DNA of 64,000 bases from JAVBSX01 sp051660685 (GTDB lineage Bacteria; Planctomycetota; Planctomycetia; Pirellulales; Thermoguttaceae). Where the stretch lies: the NCBI GenBank assembly GCA_051660685.1, contig JBOFQB010000033.1:60253-124252 (forward strand), read 5' to 3'. Shown here piece by piece: positions 60,568 through 64,000 of the stretch. Position 1 is the first letter of the stretch, and each line of letters starts with the position of its first letter. The notes beneath the pieces were generated by a model. That model did no database searches, was not told the DNA's origin, and saw only the letters and a list, made by a program, of their open reading frames with translations. The translations under genes were made by a program, and so were the position numbers.

Positions 60568-63549
60568 TTAATTGGGGACAACCCAAAGTGTTCGACCGGA
60601 CTCATTCGGAGTGACATTCAGGTGTAACTGTCCGTCTTTCAGTTCGACCGGAACTTCATGTCCTTTGGAACCAAGTGTTGCTCCGTTTGCAAACACTTTG
60701 ACCGATTGCGGCAATCCGCTTGCCGGAATCCGAACCGGCATTGTTCCATGAACCTGAATTTCGAAAATCGCCCCGTTTGGAATCTGACGCTCTTGCGGAA
60801 CAGGAGCAAACATCAACAACGGAATCGGTTCGTCCGCAAAGGTGAATGTCTTTCCGTCAACCGTAATCTGTTTCATGTACTGTCCGGCAAATGCAAGCAG
60901 ATTTTTTTCCGGGTCAAGACGGAATGACAGGAAGTTGGTTCCTTCAAAATCGACCGAATGTCCGTTCACCTTGAAATCATTCAGCTTAACTTGGTCGGAC
61001 GGAAGAACGACCCCTTTCATAACTTCAGCGTCTCGCTCCTGATTGCGTGCAAATCCCCCGTCCCAGTTCTCTTCGAGATTCTTCAAGTGAGGTGCAACAC
61101 TGATTGTCCCATTTGGAAAACGACACACAATATAATCTCCTGTTCGGGAGAGAAATTCCGTGTTGTCATTCAAAACCGTTTGATTATCATCAAGCAAAAA
61201 GCGTCCCGACGGATCATAGACACCTAAAGCGGTCAAAATGTCAAACCAAGTTCGCGTGTCATATCCCAAACTGCACGCCTGATTATCAAGCGGCCTAAAT
61301 CCCAAAAATGTCGCACTTCCCCCGTTTGGAAAATGTCGGACCGTCCCGACAATTCGGTCGCCAATTGTTGCAACAACTTCTGTTTCCCGGGAATCAGCAA
61401 CCGTGTAAACATGGTCAACCAGAAAATGTGAAAGAATCATTTGCGGGGCAATTCTCTGGAAAGAACCGCGAAAATTGATTTGACGACCGGGGAGCGGGAT
61501 TCCTTCGTTGACGATTGGAGCATATTCGACTCCAAAAAGGGTCGTCCATGCTGCATAAGCATCTTTTCCGTCCGAAGTCAACAAAGGGACGGGACCGGAC
61601 CAAATCACTTTTCCCCCTTGTTCAACCAATTGCTGCATCATCGAGAGCAATTTGGGGTCGGGAAACGGTTCAAACGTCGCAACAAGGGTCGTAAAACGTC
61701 GTCCCGCCAATTCAATCGCCCCGTTGTTGACCGTCCCAAGTTGAACCAGTTTTTGTTGTGTAATGTAATTGGAATATCCATACTGATTCGTCCAAGAACC
61801 GAACTGTTCGTCGACTGCAACCAAATCGAGCGGATACAGCATAAGAACATCGACATCACGATGTTGGAAATCCTGAACATCACTTGCAACGGATTGAAGT
61901 GCGCCAAAAGTCTGAGCAACTAGGTGTCTTCGATGAGCAATGGGGTCCGGCATCCCCCAATGTGCTCCATACGAAAAGGGTATCTCATTCAAAATGCCGG
62001 TTGAACAGGCAAGAGCCAAACCGTAATAATTCCGGTCCAAATATCCCCCTTCTGCATGATCGTTTCCGTTGCCTGTCAAAAAATCACCCCAACGAAAATA
62101 GTCGGAACAGGCGACTGCCGATTGTTGAACGGTGTTCGACCAGATAAAATCGGACGTGTACTCATATTTTTGGGCATTTCCGGGAACTCCTTGCGAACGT
62201 AACCAAGCATCACAGGTTGGACTTTCCGCCCAAGTTGCGTGTGCTCTCGATTCCAAACGTTGCCCCATTCTCCGTTCAGCATGATGTTTCGCGTCAACCA
62301 AAAGATCGGTCAAACCATCTTGCAGGAATCGGTAATACTGAGCGCGAAACAGAGCCGTTTGACGAACTTCGACGGGAGATGTGCCAAATGTGTGCATGAT
62401 TCCTTCTGTCGCCGATAAATCGTGCGAGAAATCTTCCTGTCCGTAAGTGAAGTAGACCAAGTATTTGGCAAAATCACGGTATTTTTCTCCGAATTTTTTG
62501 GCAAATTTGTCGGCGAAACCGGGACTGACGTAACGCAAGGTGAACTGACCGTGATCGTGATGATTGTGATACCCCCAATCCCCCATTAAATGAGGTTCGT
62601 CGGAATAAAGAGCGTTCAACCTGATTCCGGCATCTGCATAACGGTCAACCAGTTTCTTCAGGTATTTTCCCGCCTCATCTGAAAAATAATCCATTTCCGG
62701 CGTTTTGTACGATTGGACGATCAAAACCCGATTCAAACCTTCTTGAGCAAGCGGCGTCTTTCCAAAGACCCTGATTCGTGTCCCCGGATAATTCGCGTCA
62801 GGTTCTCCCAAGACTTCAACCTGAATCCCGTCTTTGATCTCAACAATATTCCGTTCATTGACTGCACGATAAGGGGTCCCCGGTATCCCCGCTTCCTTGA
62901 ACGCAAAAACCCGAACACCTGCATCTTCAATGTCAAAAACCCCCTTGTTGTTCGCCCAACGATTCTGTCGCCAAAGTTCCACACTAAAAGAACCGGTTTT
63001 AGGGTCTCGCAAACCTTTACGATACTGCATCCAAACACCACATTCTCCTGTATCACGACGGTAGGCCCGACCAATTTCAAGCGGGGTCAACAGACTCAGT
63101 TCCAGACCAAGCCCGTATTGTTCGGCAAATTGGGCAATCTTCGCCATTTTCTCAATGTATTCGTCCATATCCGGCATAAGACGGCGTTCGGTATCCTGAC
63201 CGGGCCGATATTGCTGAAAAAAATGGTCAAAAGCGACAATCAGAGTCCGACAACCCATGTTCTTGGCTGCTTCGCATTTCGCTCGCAAACTGGACATATC
63301 CTTGTCAAACGTCAAACTCATGTCAATGACGCGATCCGGGTCCGACGAAAGAATCTCCAAATCTTCATCACTTGTGAGAATGATGCTGACTTTGGGAATG
63401 GAAAACGACCAGGGTCCGGGAAAAGCAACCAATTCCCCCTTGTAAACGTTTTCGTCAGGTCGTTGTTCCTGAGGTTCTTCCTGCGCAAAGGTTGGACAGG
63501 AGACAAAAATGAGCAGAAGAATGACAAAAAACGGGTTGAACAATTTCAT
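60568..63549 (-). CDS. Large secreted glycoside-hydrolase-like protein (GH42-like architecture)
   Basis: Of 993 residues, the signal peptide is 1-22 (LFNPFFVILLLIFVSCPTFA). Residues about 60-470 look like a TIM barrel with acidic strand ends (LYSDEPHLMGDWG, SRAHATWAESPTCDAW). Residues about 560-760 have the pattern of a glutamine-amidotransferase-like trimerisation domain (LMLYPLDLVAVDEQFG, TTLVATFEPFPDPKLLSMM, GGKVIWSGPVPLL). The C-terminus is beta-rich. This resembles GH42-type or related uncharacterised clan A enzymes. I cannot fix the catalytic pair or substrate, so only a carbohydrate-active role is suggested. ATG 63549 starts the signal peptide; upstream in-frame starts do not. Confidence 0.65.
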   Translation of the reverse strand: MKLFNPFFVILLLIFVSCPTFAQEEPQEQRPDENVYKGELVAFPGPWSFSIPKVSIILTSDEDLEILSSDPDRVIDMSLTFDKDMSSLRAKCEAAKNMGCRTLIVAFDHFFQQYRPGQDTERRLMPDMDEYIEKMAKIAQFAEQYGLGLELSLLTPLEIGRAYRRDTGECGVWMQYRKGLRDPKTGSFSVELWRQNRWANNKGVFDIEDAGVRVFAFKEAGIPGTPYRAVNERNIVEIKDGIQVEVLGEPDANYPGTRIRVFGKTPLAQEGLNRVLIVQSYKTPEMDYFSDEAGKYLKKLVDRYADAGIRLNALYSDEPHLMGDWGYHNHHDHGQFTLRYVSPGFADKFAKKFGEKYRDFAKYLVYFTYGQEDFSHDLSATEGIMHTFGTSPVEVRQTALFRAQYYRFLQDGLTDLLVDAKHHAERRMGQRLESRAHATWAESPTCDAWLRSQGVPGNAQKYEYTSDFIWSNTVQQSAVACSDYFRWGDFLTGNGNDHAEGGYLDRNYYGLALACSTGILNEIPFSYGAHWGMPDPIAHRRHLVAQTFGALQSVASDVQDFQHRDVDVLMLYPLDLVAVDEQFGSWTNQYGYSNYITQQKLVQLGTVNNGAIELAGRRFTTLVATFEPFPDPKLLSMMQQLVEQGGKVIWSGPVPLLTSDGKDAYAAWTTLFGVEYAPIVNEGIPLPGRQINFRGSFQRIAPQMILSHFLVDHVYTVADSRETEVVATIGDRIVGTVRHFPNGGSATFLGFRPLDNQACSLGYDTRTWFDILTALGVYDPSGRFLLDDNQTVLNDNTEFLSRTGDYIVCRFPNGTISVAPHLKNLEENWDGGFARNQERDAEVMKGVVLPSDQVKLNDFKVNGHSVDFEGTNFLSFRLDPEKNLLAFAGQYMKQITVDGKTFTFADEPIPLLMFAPVPQERQIPNGAIFEIQVHGTMPVRIPASGLPQSVKVFANGATLGSKGHEVPVELKDGQLHLNVTPNESGRTLWVVPN

Positions 63550-63716
63550 GGTAGGCTTGAAAAAGATATTTGAAAACAAGGAAAAGAAATAAATGGGCAA
63601 CATCGGAAACAAACGGCCCGTTTTCCAAAAAACTTTTCTCCCAGTATACTCTTTCGCCGATTGTTGCACAATCACCTAAACTGGTGTAGAATGTTAGTGG
63701 TCTCTTCAGACTGAAA

Positions 63717-63735
63717 TGCGGGCATTCTGCCCGCA
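63717..63735. repeat. Perfect short palindrome
   Basis: TGCGGGCA, a TTC loop and TGCCCGCA form a perfect 8-bp stem in the 351-bp gap between the GH-like gene and the right-edge gene. There is no T-run. Confidence 0.6.
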
Positions 63736-63900
63736 CAGACGCTGATGTTAAGGTTTGACATGTTGGGGGAAAGTACAAAAAGTCCATTTTTAGAGGTATC
63801 CAACTGTCAACCGCGCGAAAACTGTCTTGCCAAACTTGTTTTGGCAAGGTAAAATGTAGTCGCGGAGTTTGGCAATGATTGACCCTTTTTGGCAATTGCA

Positions 63901-64000
63901 ATGACGACGGAAACGGACGACTTGATTGAGGCGGGGAAACCGTTTCGCCCGCACGACCAGTTCGGACGGAAAGTCGTCGGCGACCGGCTCATCGCAGCCG
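63901..64000 (+). CDS. Start of a gene running off the right edge (unknown)
   Basis: An ATG at 63901 opens a frame that stays open to the end of the window (33 codons; MTTETDDLIEAGKPFRPHDQ onward). These 100 bases are 63% G+C by direct count, clearly above the rest of the window. It overlaps by ATGA the end of a nine-codon reading frame from 63874 (MIDPFWQLQ). The fragment is too short to recognise. The composition change suggests a gene of different origin. Confidence 0.4.
   Translation, partial: MTTETDDLIEAGKPFRPHDQFGRKVVGDRLIAA

Overview
The window reads as chromosome of a planctomycete (Planctomycetota, probably a Pirellulales/Thermoguttaceae-like lineage). The evidence is a DUF1559 protein, two PEP-CTERM surface proteins, a PD40/cytochrome fusion of the planctomycete type, a squalene-cyclase-repeat protein, a four-ACT aspartate kinase, DUF3592 and BamB-like membrane proteins, and lpxL. 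Base composition is moderate (mid-forties % G+C by eye). No tRNA, rRNA, CRISPR array, phage module or complete insertion sequence was seen.

Layout. 0-11 kb: a sialidase-fold protein open at the left edge, an LpxL-type acyltransferase, DUF3592 and BamB-like membrane proteins, a cyclase-repeat protein, nagB, and a one-chain NuoE-NuoF-ferredoxin protein. 11-18.5 kb: lysC, a BglII/BstYI-type restriction-modification (RM) pair, a periplasmic cyclophilin, anmK and a prepilin. 18.5-24.9 kb: zwf and dprA separated by copies of a dispersed repeat, a sugar isomerase and a membrane PHP-like protein. 24.9-28.7 kb: aspS overlapping an MvaI/BcnI-type RM pair. 29-35 kb: a 13-repeat TPR protein, a DUF1559 protein, and rpsO-pnp in the classic order. 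35-44.7 kb: a PEBP protein, a nucleoside phosphorylase, coaD-queD, a YqeG phosphatase, a GH20 hexosaminidase and a MATE exporter. 44.8-47.2 kb: a three-gene, four-base-overlap accessory operon (TIGR04255-like protein, helix-turn-helix protein, unknown protein). 47.6-64 kb: small exported and HTH/membrane proteins, a Pmp-like PEP-CTERM protein with a 12-C tract in its leader, gtrA, a cytochrome/PD40 protein with uxaC, dtd, a second PEP-CTERM protein, an exonuclease, a large glycoside-hydrolase-like protein, and a G+C-rich gene start at the right edge.

Metabolic theme. nagB, anmK, GH20, uxaC, the GH-like protein and the sialidase-fold protein fit breakdown of host or plant glycans and recycling of cell-wall amino sugars. 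The NuoE-NuoF-ferredoxin chain fits NADH/ferredoxin electron traffic in an anaerobe. That lifestyle is inference.

Intergenic DNA is unusually structured. Composite elements of 150-190 bp have G-quadruplex-type arms (TAGGGRATAGGG) facing C-rich complements around hairpins with GTT/AAC loops. There are also 129-bp direct repeats on both sides of zwf, a 177-bp MITE-like element with inverted ends and an imperfect flanking duplication, and families of short palindromes. The observations most worth following up are the poly-C-tract Pmp-like gene, the three-gene operon at 44.8-47.2 kb, the aspS-linked RM pair and the composite repeats.
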